Assembly: GCA_965246905.1 (NCBI GenBank)
Contig: CBDFFZ010000008.1
Span: 3,784 to 67,783 of the forward strand
Origin: UBA1952 sp965246905
GTDB lineage: Bacteria > Bacteroidota > Bacteroidia > Chitinophagales > Chitinophagaceae
Direction: 5' to 3'
DNA length: 64,000 nt
Of the stretch, positions 43,265-51,488 are shown one piece after another (position 1 is the stretch's first letter; each line of letters opens with the position of its first letter). The notes beneath the pieces were generated by a model. That model had not been told where the DNA came from, did not search any database, and saw only the letters and a list, made by a program, of their open reading frames with translations. The translations under genes were made by a program, and so were the position numbers.

Positions 43265-44887
43265 ATGTATCAATCTCCATTACGCCTCGCCGGCATTACC
43301 GATCCGGACCCTGATGCAAAGGCTTTGCAGCTGGCCAGGAAAAAGCTGCTGGCAGAATTGGAGCTGAGCGGGCAGCCGGCGTTGCATATCGATGGGGCAG
43401 CACTGAGCCGGCAGGATATAATCACGCTGTTCGATTCACTGAGCGATGCTGCAACATTCCGGTATCACGCCGCTTTACTGGAAGATCCTGACCTACTGCT
43501 CTTTTTAGAAAAAGGTGAGCTGGGCGCGGCAGCCTGGCAGGAGCGGCCCGTTTACGGGGAGCCGGATTTTATAGCCTTTGCCTCACCTTATTTTGCTGCC
43601 GCAGTAAATGCGCTTTTGCAGGATATACTTTCGGGTACGGTGCCGGAAGAGGCTTTTGCCGTACTATTCCATCGGCCGCAGTTCCTGCAGGTGCAACATG
43701 CGGAAGCTGCATTTGCGGCAGCTTCCAGATTTTATTTCCGCAGGAAGGCAGCCGTACAGGCGTTTACTGCGCAATTGGGCGAGACAGGCGGCGGGCGATA
43801 TGAAAATATCTTTGACCCGGTAACAATGGCCGACCGGCTGACCTTTATAGCCAATGACCCGGTAAGCCCTGAGGAGATTATAGAATGGAAAGAGGCCAGC
43901 CATCTTATGCTGCTCAATATGCTGCCGGATGAATTTTTCAGTTCGCTGCGCTATGATATAGCCAATGAGTTGAATGAAATCTGCGTAATTGCTGACACCC
44001 AGCGCCACAGCACCGCAACAGGATACGCCGCTCTGCAGGCCGCAGCCGGCATAGATTGTGAAGCATCACTTAAGGAAGTGATCAATAAAAATCTGGAGAT
44101 TTTCAGGGAAAAACTTACCCCGCGTCGGGCGCCGGGTCAGGAGAAGAAGGAAAAGCCAAAGTTTGCATGGAGTTGGATAGGCATTGTATTGTTCCTTATT
44201 TCCCGGCTTATAATAGGTGCCAATAGCTGCAATACAACCAGTGTTGCGCCGCGCATCTCTACGGATAACCTGCAGGCCATGCAGGAATGGGCAACCAAAG
44301 AGGTAACGCTGGGAAAATCAAACTACGACAGCTTGTACAGCGCCTTTACTTCCGGCGAAAGCAGCAGCGCTCATGATACCTTAACGGCAGGCATCCTGAT
44401 GCTCAATGCACCTAAAAAGCCCGGCGACGATCCCTTTGCACCCTTGTGGCAGCAGCTTAACCATACAGATGAGGAGGCACAGTATAATACTAAAGTGCTG
44501 CAGATAGAAAATACCAGCAATTGGGATGCGCTGGCGCTCTATCTTTCCGATGATAAGCTGATCAGGTCGGCCTTTATACCTGCCCACCAATCGGCAGCTA
44601 TCAATTACAACGGGCATAAAACATTCCGGCTCAATATGTTGGCCGGCAAAGGCTGGAGCCCGAAAGTGCCGCACTGGTTTAACAGCGTAGCGACCAGTGA
44701 GCCCGGCCATAATTACCTGTTGCAGGGAGGCTTTAAAAAGACGCCCATCATAATCTCAGAGCCACTTGCAAGGCCTTATCTGCTCCAGGAAGATGACCCG
44801 GGCTCAACTATTAGCCAGGCTTACCGGATAACGATAGCGGACAGTGCTAGTGCGGTAACTTATCTTATTTCAAGCTATGGGAGCTAG
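43265..44887 (+). CDS. Single-pass membrane protein of Hsp70 locus, paralogue B
   Basis: A 540-residue paralogue of the gene before it: MYQSPLRLAGITDPDPDAKA then the same LQLARKKLLAELELSG. The middle of the cytoplasmic part has diverged. The membrane helix (WIGIVLFLISRLIIGA) lies near residue 303-320, flanked by a Lys-rich cytoplasmic side (EKKEKPK). The outer part shares ILMLNAPKKPGDDPFAPLWQ-like and KVPHWFNS/HNYLLQGGFKK segments with paralogue A. It ends 16 bases from the end of the Hsp70 gene on the other strand. A matched pair of anchors around one chaperone suggests a hetero-oligomer or two different client adaptors; this is inference. Confidence 0.72.
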   Translation: MYQSPLRLAGITDPDPDAKALQLARKKLLAELELSGQPALHIDGAALSRQDIITLFDSLSDAATFRYHAALLEDPDLLLFLEKGELGAAAWQERPVYGEPDFIAFASPYFAAAVNALLQDILSGTVPEEAFAVLFHRPQFLQVQHAEAAFAAASRFYFRRKAAVQAFTAQLGETGGGRYENIFDPVTMADRLTFIANDPVSPEEIIEWKEASHLMLLNMLPDEFFSSLRYDIANELNEICVIADTQRHSTATGYAALQAAAGIDCEASLKEVINKNLEIFREKLTPRRAPGQEKKEKPKFAWSWIGIVLFLISRLIIGANSCNTTSVAPRISTDNLQAMQEWATKEVTLGKSNYDSLYSAFTSGESSSAHDTLTAGILMLNAPKKPGDDPFAPLWQQLNHTDEEAQYNTKVLQIENTSNWDALALYLSDDKLIRSAFIPAHQSAAINYNGHKTFRLNMLAGKGWSPKVPHWFNSVATSEPGHNYLLQGGFKKTPIIISEPLARPYLLQEDDPGSTISQAYRITIADSASAVTYLISSYGS

Positions 44888-44903
44888 CGGATTCTAATGC
44901 TCC

Positions 44904-47402
44904 TTAGCTCAGCCCTGTACCAAAAAACTGGTCCTTTGCATTCTTATCGATAACCAGGTGGTCTATTTTATAGATGAGCGCCAGCAGCTCGCTGTAGTTC
45001 TGCCGCTCAATGGCCCTGTCGGCCAGGTCTATATAATTGCGCGCAGCTTTCGGATCACTGAAATCGTCATCGGGCAAGCCATTGTAATAGTGGTGCAGGC
45101 CAGCAAGATAAACAGGGTCATTCTTCCTGAGCTCCCAGCTCAGCCGCCGCAGCTCACTTGTTTTTCCTTTAAGCACATGAAGGCTTTGCGCGGCAAGGTA
45201 TTGCTCTTCCTGTGCAATGATCTTCTGGAAACGCTCCGTCCGTGCGGCATCGGCAGCATCCTGCAAAAGGGTACGCGTATAATCGCGCTCGCTCAGGTAC
45301 TCATCGATCACATCGTTGAGGTGTACGTTCTTGCCTAAGCTATCCAGCTCCTTAGCTATGGCGCGCTTTCGCTCCTCAAGCTGGTATTTTTCGTCCGTTA
45401 CATCATCATCCGCAATATTGGATGCGCGGTCGTAAGCGGCCGTAAGCTTCTCGGCAATTATCTGCAGTTGGGCTGCCAGCTCATAATGCTCATGGCGCTG
45501 GGCATCATTCATCTGGATGCGCGCTTCATAGAGCAGGTCTTTCAGCTCGCCGCGCATCCGCTCAGGGCTTACCTGCCGCACGGTGGGCACAAATACATTG
45601 GTAAATTCCTGGTCGTTCATCAGCAGGGTAGCCGTTACTTTCAGGTCGCGGCTCTCATTTATTTCCAGTACTATTTCTATGTCGGATCCTTTTACGAGGT
45701 CCTGCTGCAGGTCGGAGCTCTTTATTTCTATGATGCCGATAGGCAGGTTGCTTGCCGGCAGCGCAAAACGACTGCCCTCGAGCACATTGATGATGATGCG
45801 CTCATCAGTATCGCGGCGCACAATTTTGCCCGCTTCGCGGATGATGGTTTTGCGAAGCGGCAGGATATTGTTCTTCTCGAAAATGAGCTCCAGCTTCGTG
45901 GTCTTGTGCAGGATATCATCCACCTCAATGCAGATATCGTCGGGCAGGGGCTGGCCCTGAATGCTGAATTTTCCGTGGCTGATCTCTATAAGCGAAATGC
46001 TTACAGGAAGCGTATTGCCTGCGTCATCATACACTTCGAGCTTAAAGCTGTTGGCTGCAAAAGGCACCAGCGGCAGCATCTCCGAAATGCGCTCTGCCAG
46101 CGGCTTCTGGCCGGAATCATAGCCGCCGTCCTGCCTGCGGATGCGGTAGGCAAGCTGTTGAGCCAGGGCGCTCCCGGTAAAGGAAGCTGCAAAGTATTCT
46201 TCGTTTTCGCGGCTCGTTTTGGCAAAGGCAGTGCGGCACTGAAGGTCTATTATCGGAATGGTTGTAGCAGCGACAGCCTGTACCGGGGCCTGCCTGCGGC
46301 GCGTGCCGGCGAAATAGGCAGCACCGATCACCACGGCCGTTGTAGGATCCACATTGCAATTAACGGCAATGCCCAACTCTCCCGATACAAGCTCCCGAAC
46401 AAGTGGAATATAAGTGCTGCCGCCGATGAGGATGATCTCGGTAATGTCTTTGGCGGTAAGCTTATTTTTATCCAGCAGCTTTTTTATCAGCTCGATGCTG
46501 TAGGTGATCTGCGGGCGGATGCAGGCTTCGAATGCTGCGCGCGTAATGGTAATGCACATATCGTGCGCTTCGCCGCTTTCGTCTTCGATCTCGAATTCCA
46601 TTTCTGTTTCGCTGCGCGATGAGAGCTCTATCTTGGCTTCCTCGGCTTTGTGCAGGAGTATATAGTAAAGGCGGTTATAGCGGCTGCCGGCGCCGCGCAG
46701 GTCTTTGCCAATATCCGGGAAGCGGCCGGTCTTTACCAGCTCCGGAACGATGATGTGCTCGATGATCGCTGCATCGAAGTCGAGGCCGCCGAGGTAATTA
46801 TCGCCTTCATGGTCTGTAACACGGAGCTCATCTTCCTGGAAGCGGACGAGCGCTACATCGTAAGTGCCGCCGCCGAGATCATATACGAGCCACTGGCCTT
46901 TGAGCTCATTCTGGTCATCGCGCTTATTGGCGAAAGCGAGCGAGGCTGCTATGGGTTCCTGCAACAGCACTACTTCTTTGAAACCTGCGAGGTAGCCGGC
47001 TTCCTTGGTTGCATTGCTTTGAATGGTATCGAAAGAGGCTGGGATGGTGATGACAGCCGCATCGGGCGTGTCGCCGTTGTAGATAAAGTTTTTGAGCTCG
47101 TTCAGTACAAGTGCGCTCAGCTCTGCCGGTGATTTAAATGCGCCGATATCCGCAGCAAAGAACTGCTCGCCGGTGCCCATCTTGCGCTTAAAGCCGCTGA
47201 ACACATTGGCCGGGTCTTTCTCTACATATTCCTTTGCCTTATCGCCAACGATAATGCGCTCCTTACGGAAGGCAACTACGGAAGGAAGGGTTTCCTTCAG
47301 CCCGCTGATGTTCTTGAATATCTCCACATTTCCGTTGCTGAATTTTGCGATCAGGGAATTGGTGGTGCCGAGATCTATACCGTAATTTATGCTATCGTTC
47401 AT
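44904..47402 (-). CDS. Hsp70-family chaperone with long C-terminal extension
   Basis: An 832-residue DnaK relative. The actin-type ATPase is complete: phosphate 1 GIDLGTTNSLIAKF, connect and phosphate 2 WLVYDLGGGTYDVALV, the adenosine motif EIILIGGSTYIPLVREL and DPTTAVVIGAAYFAG. After it comes a linker unlike the DnaK VLLLDVTPL, a beta substrate-binding region with INVLEGSR, and about 200 residues of extra helices, including a coiled segment (RKRAIAKELDSLGKNVHLND). DnaK itself is near 640 residues, so this is a specialised member, not the housekeeping chaperone. It lies 27 bases behind a GrpE-like gene and faces two membrane paralogues. Confidence 0.88.
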   Translation of the reverse strand: MNDSINYGIDLGTTNSLIAKFSNGNVEIFKNISGLKETLPSVVAFRKERIIVGDKAKEYVEKDPANVFSGFKRKMGTGEQFFAADIGAFKSPAELSALVLNELKNFIYNGDTPDAAVITIPASFDTIQSNATKEAGYLAGFKEVVLLQEPIAASLAFANKRDDQNELKGQWLVYDLGGGTYDVALVRFQEDELRVTDHEGDNYLGGLDFDAAIIEHIIVPELVKTGRFPDIGKDLRGAGSRYNRLYYILLHKAEEAKIELSSRSETEMEFEIEDESGEAHDMCITITRAAFEACIRPQITYSIELIKKLLDKNKLTAKDITEIILIGGSTYIPLVRELVSGELGIAVNCNVDPTTAVVIGAAYFAGTRRRQAPVQAVAATTIPIIDLQCRTAFAKTSRENEEYFAASFTGSALAQQLAYRIRRQDGGYDSGQKPLAERISEMLPLVPFAANSFKLEVYDDAGNTLPVSISLIEISHGKFSIQGQPLPDDICIEVDDILHKTTKLELIFEKNNILPLRKTIIREAGKIVRRDTDERIIINVLEGSRFALPASNLPIGIIEIKSSDLQQDLVKGSDIEIVLEINESRDLKVTATLLMNDQEFTNVFVPTVRQVSPERMRGELKDLLYEARIQMNDAQRHEHYELAAQLQIIAEKLTAAYDRASNIADDDVTDEKYQLEERKRAIAKELDSLGKNVHLNDVIDEYLSERDYTRTLLQDAADAARTERFQKIIAQEEQYLAAQSLHVLKGKTSELRRLSWELRKNDPVYLAGLHHYYNGLPDDDFSDPKAARNYIDLADRAIERQNYSELLALIYKIDHLVIDKNAKDQFFGTGLS

Positions 47403-47429
47403 GTTTATAAGCGCTCAAAATTCAAAAAA

Positions 47430-47756
47430 CTATTTTTTATTATCAGCGATCACCACTGCCTTTTGTATGAGCGCTGGGTGGCCGTTTTTTATCTGTAAAA
47501 TAGCGGGCTTCAGTACGTCTGTAATATATAATTCTCTTTCTGCGCTCCCCGCTATCGAGGCTTCACAGTCGGTACGCAGCTCCGTATATTTTTCCCCTTC
47601 GGGATTGTAAATCCGTAAGCCCAGCTCTTCGAATGCTTCATGGATGCGGGTAATATTACGGGCTATACTGGCGCCATTACTTTCGCTTTTACGGGTCTTC
47701 TTCTCGATATCAAAAACCTGGTTGATGATGCGGATGATTTCTGGACTTGGTTCCAT
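47430..47756 (-). CDS. Small GrpE-like partner of Hsp70
   Basis: A 108-residue protein: an N-terminal helix (PEIIRIINQVFDIEKKTRK), a second helix ARNITRIHEAFEELGLRIYN, then a beta part with GEKYTELRTDCEASI, ITDVLKPAILQI and ALIQKAVVIADNKK. The order long helix, then VxxVLxPAI and a final hydrophobic strand ending in VVIA resembles the C-terminal beta domain of GrpE nucleotide-exchange factors, which is also placed before dnaK in many bacteria. The match is topological and weak. The 27-base gap to the Hsp70 start supports cotranscription. A short AATTGGGAA-type simple repeat separates it from thyA. Confidence 0.55.
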   Translation of the reverse strand: MEPSPEIIRIINQVFDIEKKTRKSESNGASIARNITRIHEAFEELGLRIYNPEGEKYTELRTDCEASIAGSAERELYITDVLKPAILQIKNGHPALIQKAVVIADNKK

Positions 47757-47837
47757 TTTTTGGAATTGGGAATTTGTAATTAGGAATTGGGAATTGGGGC
47801 TGGAGTTGTGATGGTTTCAGGTCCGATCCCAGATTTC

Positions 47838-48632
47838 CTAAACGGCTACGGGCGCTTTTATGTGTGGATGTGATTGATAATTCTCTAAGGTGAAGTCTTC
47901 GAATTTAAAATCGAAGAGATCTTTTATTTCCGGGTTAAGCTTCATGACGGGCAGTGGAAATGGTTTTCTTGTCAGCTGCTCTCTGGCCTGCTCCATATGA
48001 TTGCTGTACAGATGCGCATCGCCGAAAGTGTGGATGAACTCACCTGGCTGCAGGCCGGTTACCTGCGCTATCATCATGGTGAGTAGCGCATACGAGGCTA
48101 TATTGAAAGGCACGCCCAAAAAAACATCCGCGCTGCGCTGGTAAAGCTGGCAGCTTAGCTTGCCATCTGCAACATAAAACTGGAAGAGCGCGTGGCAGGG
48201 GCTCAGCGCCATTTTTGGCAGGTCGGCCACGTTCCATGCATTTACGATCATGCGGCGGCTGTCGGGGGTTGTTCTTATCTGGTGGAGTACGTCCTTTATC
48301 TGGTCGTATATTTTTCCGTCGGCGCCGGTCCAGCTACGCCATTGGTGGCCGTATACCGGGCCTAAGCTGCCTTTGGTATCTGCCCACTCATCCCAGATCC
48401 TTACACCGTGCTTGTGCAGGTAGGCTACATTCGTATCCCCTTTCAGGAACCACAGGAGCTCGTAGATGATGGATTTGAGGTGCAGCTTTTTGGTAGTTAC
48501 CAGCGGGAAGCCTTCCTGCAGGTCGAAGCGCATCTGGTAGCCGAATACAGCGATGGTGCCGGTGCCGGTGCGGTCGGACTTTTGGGTGCCGGTATCTATG
48601 ATGTGTTGTAGTAGCGTAAGGTATTGCTGCAT
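47838..48632 (-). CDS. thyA: Thymidylate synthase
   Basis: Makes dTMP from dUMP with methylene-tetrahydrofolate. The 264-residue length is exactly that of ThyA. Motifs: SDRTGTGTIAVFGYQMRFDL, the catalytic Cys in LSPCHALFQFYV, QLYQRSADVFLGVPFNIASY and the C-terminal IKAPVAV. The oxidised product is recycled by the DHFR at 40679-41185. The hsp70 unit follows on the same strand after 81 bases, but the AT-rich repeat between them makes readthrough uncertain. Confidence 0.97.
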   Translation of the reverse strand: MQQYLTLLQHIIDTGTQKSDRTGTGTIAVFGYQMRFDLQEGFPLVTTKKLHLKSIIYELLWFLKGDTNVAYLHKHGVRIWDEWADTKGSLGPVYGHQWRSWTGADGKIYDQIKDVLHQIRTTPDSRRMIVNAWNVADLPKMALSPCHALFQFYVADGKLSCQLYQRSADVFLGVPFNIASYALLTMMIAQVTGLQPGEFIHTFGDAHLYSNHMEQAREQLTRKPFPLPVMKLNPEIKDLFDFKFEDFTLENYQSHPHIKAPVAV

Positions 48633-48749
48633 GGCGGGTGTAAATTTAGGGAATTGGGTATTGGGGTTTGGGAATTTGGGGTCAGGAATTTAGAATTTGA
48701 CTTTGCGCTATTATCCTTATTATGCGGATACGGCAATGCACAGCGCCCG
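48633..48749. repeat. GAATTGGG-type simple repeat
   Basis: Loose short repeats (GAATTGGGTATTGGGG and variants) upstream of thyA, similar to those at 47760-47800 and to the GAATTCC run at 37125-37155. Confidence 0.45.
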
Positions 48750-48862
48750 TCTGAATCGCGGATTAAGCGGATTGAACAGATTCCACGGATTCCGGGACGG
48801 GAAAAATTACACGGCGCCCATCCGTGTAATCCGTTAATTCTTTTGAAATCCGTGATTCGGAA
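48750..48862. repeat. Dispersed inverted repeat, ATCCGTG family
   Basis: Outer arms CTGAATCGCGGATT and AATCCGTGATTCGG pair with few mismatches. Inside are short direct and inverted copies of CGGATT and ATCCGTGTAATCCG. Sequences of this kind are common between genes in Bacteroidota. It lies between the divergent thyA and GT2 genes. Confidence 0.6.
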
Positions 48863-48995
48863 GTTATAGATGAGCCTGCGCAAGGGATAGTAGTGGAAAT
48901 CCTTTTTTTGCCCCTTCCGGCAAAAAAAGATTGGAACGGATAGCCCGGCCCGAAGGGTGCGCCCAGACTATCTTTATTTAACGCCTGCTGTTTTG

Positions 48996-49003
48996 TAGGT
49001 TTG
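48996..49003 (+). promoter_or_regulatory. Bacteroidota -7 element
   Basis: TAGGTTTG fits TAnnTTTG, 31 bases before the ATG at 49035. Confidence 0.5.
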
Positions 49004-49034
49004 CGGCCTGTTACCTCTACCCATTTGTTACTCC

Positions 49035-49751
49035 ATGAGCGCTACCATCAGTATTGTTATTCCGGCTTATAATGAAGGCCCGACCATCCACCGGATATTA
49101 GATAAAGTGGCTGCCGTAGTGCTCCTGCAGGATATGCAGAAGGAAGTGATCATTGTGAATGACTGCTCGAAGGATGATACAGAGGCTGCCATACTTGCTT
49201 ACCAGCAGGCGAACCCCGGCCTGCCCATTACCTATTATAAGCACGAGGTGAACCAGGGTAAGGGCGCGGCGCTGCGCACGGGCATCGAGCGGGCTACCGG
49301 CGATTTTGTGATCGTGCAGGACGCCGACCTGGAGTACGACCCGCAGGAATACAATATTCTGCTGAAGCCTATCCTGGATGGGTTTGCGGATGTGGTGTAC
49401 GGATCGCGCTTTATTGGCGGCAAGCCCCACCGGATCCTTTTTTACTGGCATTCCATAGGCAACCAGATGCTGACGAGGCTGAGCAATATGCTCACGAACC
49501 TGAACCTGACGGATATGGAAACATGCTATAAACTCTTCCGCAGGGAAACAATACAATCCATCAGGCTTAAGGAAAACCGCTTTGGATTTGAGCCGGAGAT
49601 TACGGCCAAGATATCACGGGTACCTAATGTGCGTATTTATGAGGTAGGCATTTCCTATTATGGCCGTACGTATGCTGAAGGCAAGAAGATTGGCTGGAAG
49701 GATGGATTCCGGGCAATATGGTGCATTTTGAAGTATAATTTGTTTTCTTAG
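49035..49751 (+). CDS. Family 2 glycosyltransferase, DPM1/GtrB-like
   Basis: A 238-residue GT-A enzyme with no membrane tail. It shows SIVIPAYNEGPTIHRIL, the nucleotide-binding VNDCSKDDTEAAI, NQGKGAALRTGIERATGDFV and the metal-binding VQDADLEYDPQEY, then FADVVYGSRF. This is close to polyprenyl-phosphate mannosyl/glucosyltransferases, which load a sugar onto the lipid carrier at the inner membrane. The lack of C-terminal membrane helices fits the DPM1 subgroup. The sugar is not known. Confidence 0.9.
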   Translation: MSATISIVIPAYNEGPTIHRILDKVAAVVLLQDMQKEVIIVNDCSKDDTEAAILAYQQANPGLPITYYKHEVNQGKGAALRTGIERATGDFVIVQDADLEYDPQEYNILLKPILDGFADVVYGSRFIGGKPHRILFYWHSIGNQMLTRLSNMLTNLNLTDMETCYKLFRRETIQSIRLKENRFGFEPEITAKISRVPNVRIYEVGISYYGRTYAEGKKIGWKDGFRAIWCILKYNLFS

Positions 49752-49955
49752 CTGGTTTTTAATGCTCACAACGGCGCAGAGGCACAAAGCCTGGGAACCG
49801 TAAGCACTTAAGCGGCGCTTGCACGAACTCTAACTCTAACTTTCCTTATCGTTCATTCCTGTTATCGGAAGCTGCCGGATCTTTGTGGTTTTTGTGCCAC
49901 TGTGAGAAAATATTTTGCGTGAAAGGCTCCTATCTTGCGGGATCAAAAAATCAAT

Positions 49956-50483
49956 ATGCCAGTCATTCTTCCTGTAAACGGAGTTTCCCCTACAATCCCT
50001 GATGATTGTTTTATAGCGCCCAATGCTACCATTGTCGGCGATGTAACGATGGGCAGTGGATGCAGCATCTGGTTCAATGCGGTAGTACGCGGCGATGTAA
50101 ATAAGATAAGAATGGGCAATAAAGTGAACATCCAGGATGGCGCCTGTATTCACTGCACTTATCAGAAAACCGAGACGGTTATTGGCAATAATGTATCGGT
50201 AGGGCATAATGCGATTGTGCATGGCTGTACCGTGGAAGATAATGTGCTTATTGGTATGGGCGCTATTGTGATGGACCGCGCGCGGATTGGCACCGGCAGT
50301 ATTATAGCGGCTGGAGCGGTAGTGCTGGAAGATACGGAAGTGCCTGCCGGCAGCATATTTGCCGGGGTGCCGGCAAAGAAGATAAAGAACATCAGCCCCG
50401 AGCTGCTGAAGAGCGAAGTAGAGCGGATTGCAAACAATTACCTTATGTATAGCGGATGGTTTAAAGAAGCCGGAAAGGGGTAA
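49956..50483 (+). CDS. Gamma-carbonic-anhydrase-family hexapeptide protein
   Basis: A 175-residue left-handed beta-helix protein. Hexapeptide rungs are clear (PNATIVGDVTMGSGCSIWFN, VIGNNVSVGHNAIVHG, DNVLIGMGAIVMDRARIG, SIIAAGAVVLEDTEVPAGSI). The putative zinc ligands of the YrdA/PaaY group are present in GACIHCT and SVGHNAIVH. Some members are carbonic anhydrases and others are not active, so the reaction is open. The start at 49956 (MPVILPVNG) is preferred over an upstream in-frame codon. Confidence 0.9.
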   Translation: MPVILPVNGVSPTIPDDCFIAPNATIVGDVTMGSGCSIWFNAVVRGDVNKIRMGNKVNIQDGACIHCTYQKTETVIGNNVSVGHNAIVHGCTVEDNVLIGMGAIVMDRARIGTGSIIAAGAVVLEDTEVPAGSIFAGVPAKKIKNISPELLKSEVERIANNYLMYSGWFKEAGKG

Positions 50484-50513
50484 AAAGTTTTTTTATATCA
50501 ATGCTAACGACGC

Positions 50514-50544
50514 TTGCATGACAAGAAATTAGCTACTACATTTG
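50514..50544 (+). promoter_or_regulatory. Complete Bacteroidota promoter
   Basis: TTG (near 50515) and TACATTTG (50537-50544) are separated by about 20 bases, the expected -33/-7 layout; the ATG at 50578 is 33 bases on. Confidence 0.65.
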
Positions 50545-50577
50545 CAAGCAAACTGACCAAAACTTTAAAAGAACAGT

Positions 50578-51396
50578 ATGAAGAAATTAATCCTTTCCCT
50601 TGCGGTTGCCTCCTGCGCGACCGGTGCGTTCGCACAGACAGACTTAACCCATAGCGTACTTCTGTACGGCTCGGGCGGCTTTGCTTCTACTCACGGCAGC
50701 GACAGAACACAAACTTCAGGCATCAGTAGCTCAACTGATCGGCCGCGTACCCGCGATTATATCATAGCTCCGGGTCTTGGATTCAGCCTTAATAACCACC
50801 TTACTATTGGTGTAAATGGTTCCTACGTTGGCTCTAAGGTTGATTATGATAAAAAAGGCCAGGCAGCTGGTTTTGTTTACGAAACAAAGAACCGTGAGTT
50901 TGGCGTTGGCCCTTTTGTACGCTACACGCAAATGATGGGCGAGCATTTCTTCGTATTCGGCCAGTTGAATGTAAACTACCTGAATGGTAAGGCTACTAAT
51001 TATAACTATCAAATTTCCGGACCTAATTCAAGCTTTGAGGATACTTATGATGGCGTTAATGCGAGCTATTTTCCTGCTGTAGGCGTAATGTTCGCCAAGA
51101 GCTGCGCATTGAGCTTCTCTATCGGCGGCATTGGCTATGAGTACCGCAAGTATGATTACGATAATAAAGGTGCTATTGGCGTTGAAAATACCTCCAAGCA
51201 AAGCGAATTCGCTGTTACTATTGGTCAGCAATTCAACCTCGGCGTACAGAAGTATTTTGGTTGCGGTCGTGGCAAAGGCAAGATGAAGGGCCACCACGAA
51301 ATGATGGATGATACCCGTATGATGGATACTAAGGACGACAGCGATGAAAGCGACATGCCTAAGCGCAAGAAAATGCGCAAGAATGACGACGAGTAA
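50578..51396 (+). CDS. Outer membrane beta-barrel protein with charged tail
   Basis: A 272-residue exported protein with signal peptide ending GAFAQTD. The mature part has barrel strands such as SVLLYGSGGFAST, YIIAPGLGFSLNNHLTIGVN, HFFVFGQLNVNYL and SEFAVTIGQQFNLGVQKYF, typical of small OmpA-like or OprF-N-like barrels. After the last strand there is an unusual 40-residue tail full of Met, Lys, Asp and His (GKMKGHHEMMDDTRMMD, then KRKKMRKNDDE). A periplasmic charged tail after the barrel closes is odd and may bind metal or peptidoglycan. It has a strong promoter and a terminator. Confidence 0.8.
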   Translation: MKKLILSLAVASCATGAFAQTDLTHSVLLYGSGGFASTHGSDRTQTSGISSSTDRPRTRDYIIAPGLGFSLNNHLTIGVNGSYVGSKVDYDKKGQAAGFVYETKNREFGVGPFVRYTQMMGEHFFVFGQLNVNYLNGKATNYNYQISGPNSSFEDTYDGVNASYFPAVGVMFAKSCALSFSIGGIGYEYRKYDYDNKGAIGVENTSKQSEFAVTIGQQFNLGVQKYFGCGRGKGKMKGHHEMMDDTRMMDTKDDSDESDMPKRKKMRKNDDE

Positions 51397-51432
51397 GTCG
51401 TCTGGTTACTTAACTCAGATTATAATTACGCA

Positions 51433-51465
51433 AAAAAGCGCTGCCTTCATCAGGCGGCGCTTTTT
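51433..51465. terminator. Bidirectional intrinsic terminator
   Basis: AAAAAGCGCTGCC pairs with GGCGGCGCTTTTT around a 7-nt loop. With A and T tracts on both sides it can stop both the barrel gene and the convergent histidine kinase gene. Confidence 0.88.
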
Positions 51466-51488
51466 CATTGGGTAAAATTTTAGCAGCG

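Noticed and set aside
45468..46622. 384-codon open frame on the plus strand opposite the Hsp70 gene
   Set aside because: The Hsp70 motifs on the minus strand are complete; the antisense frame has no motif and follows from codon bias.
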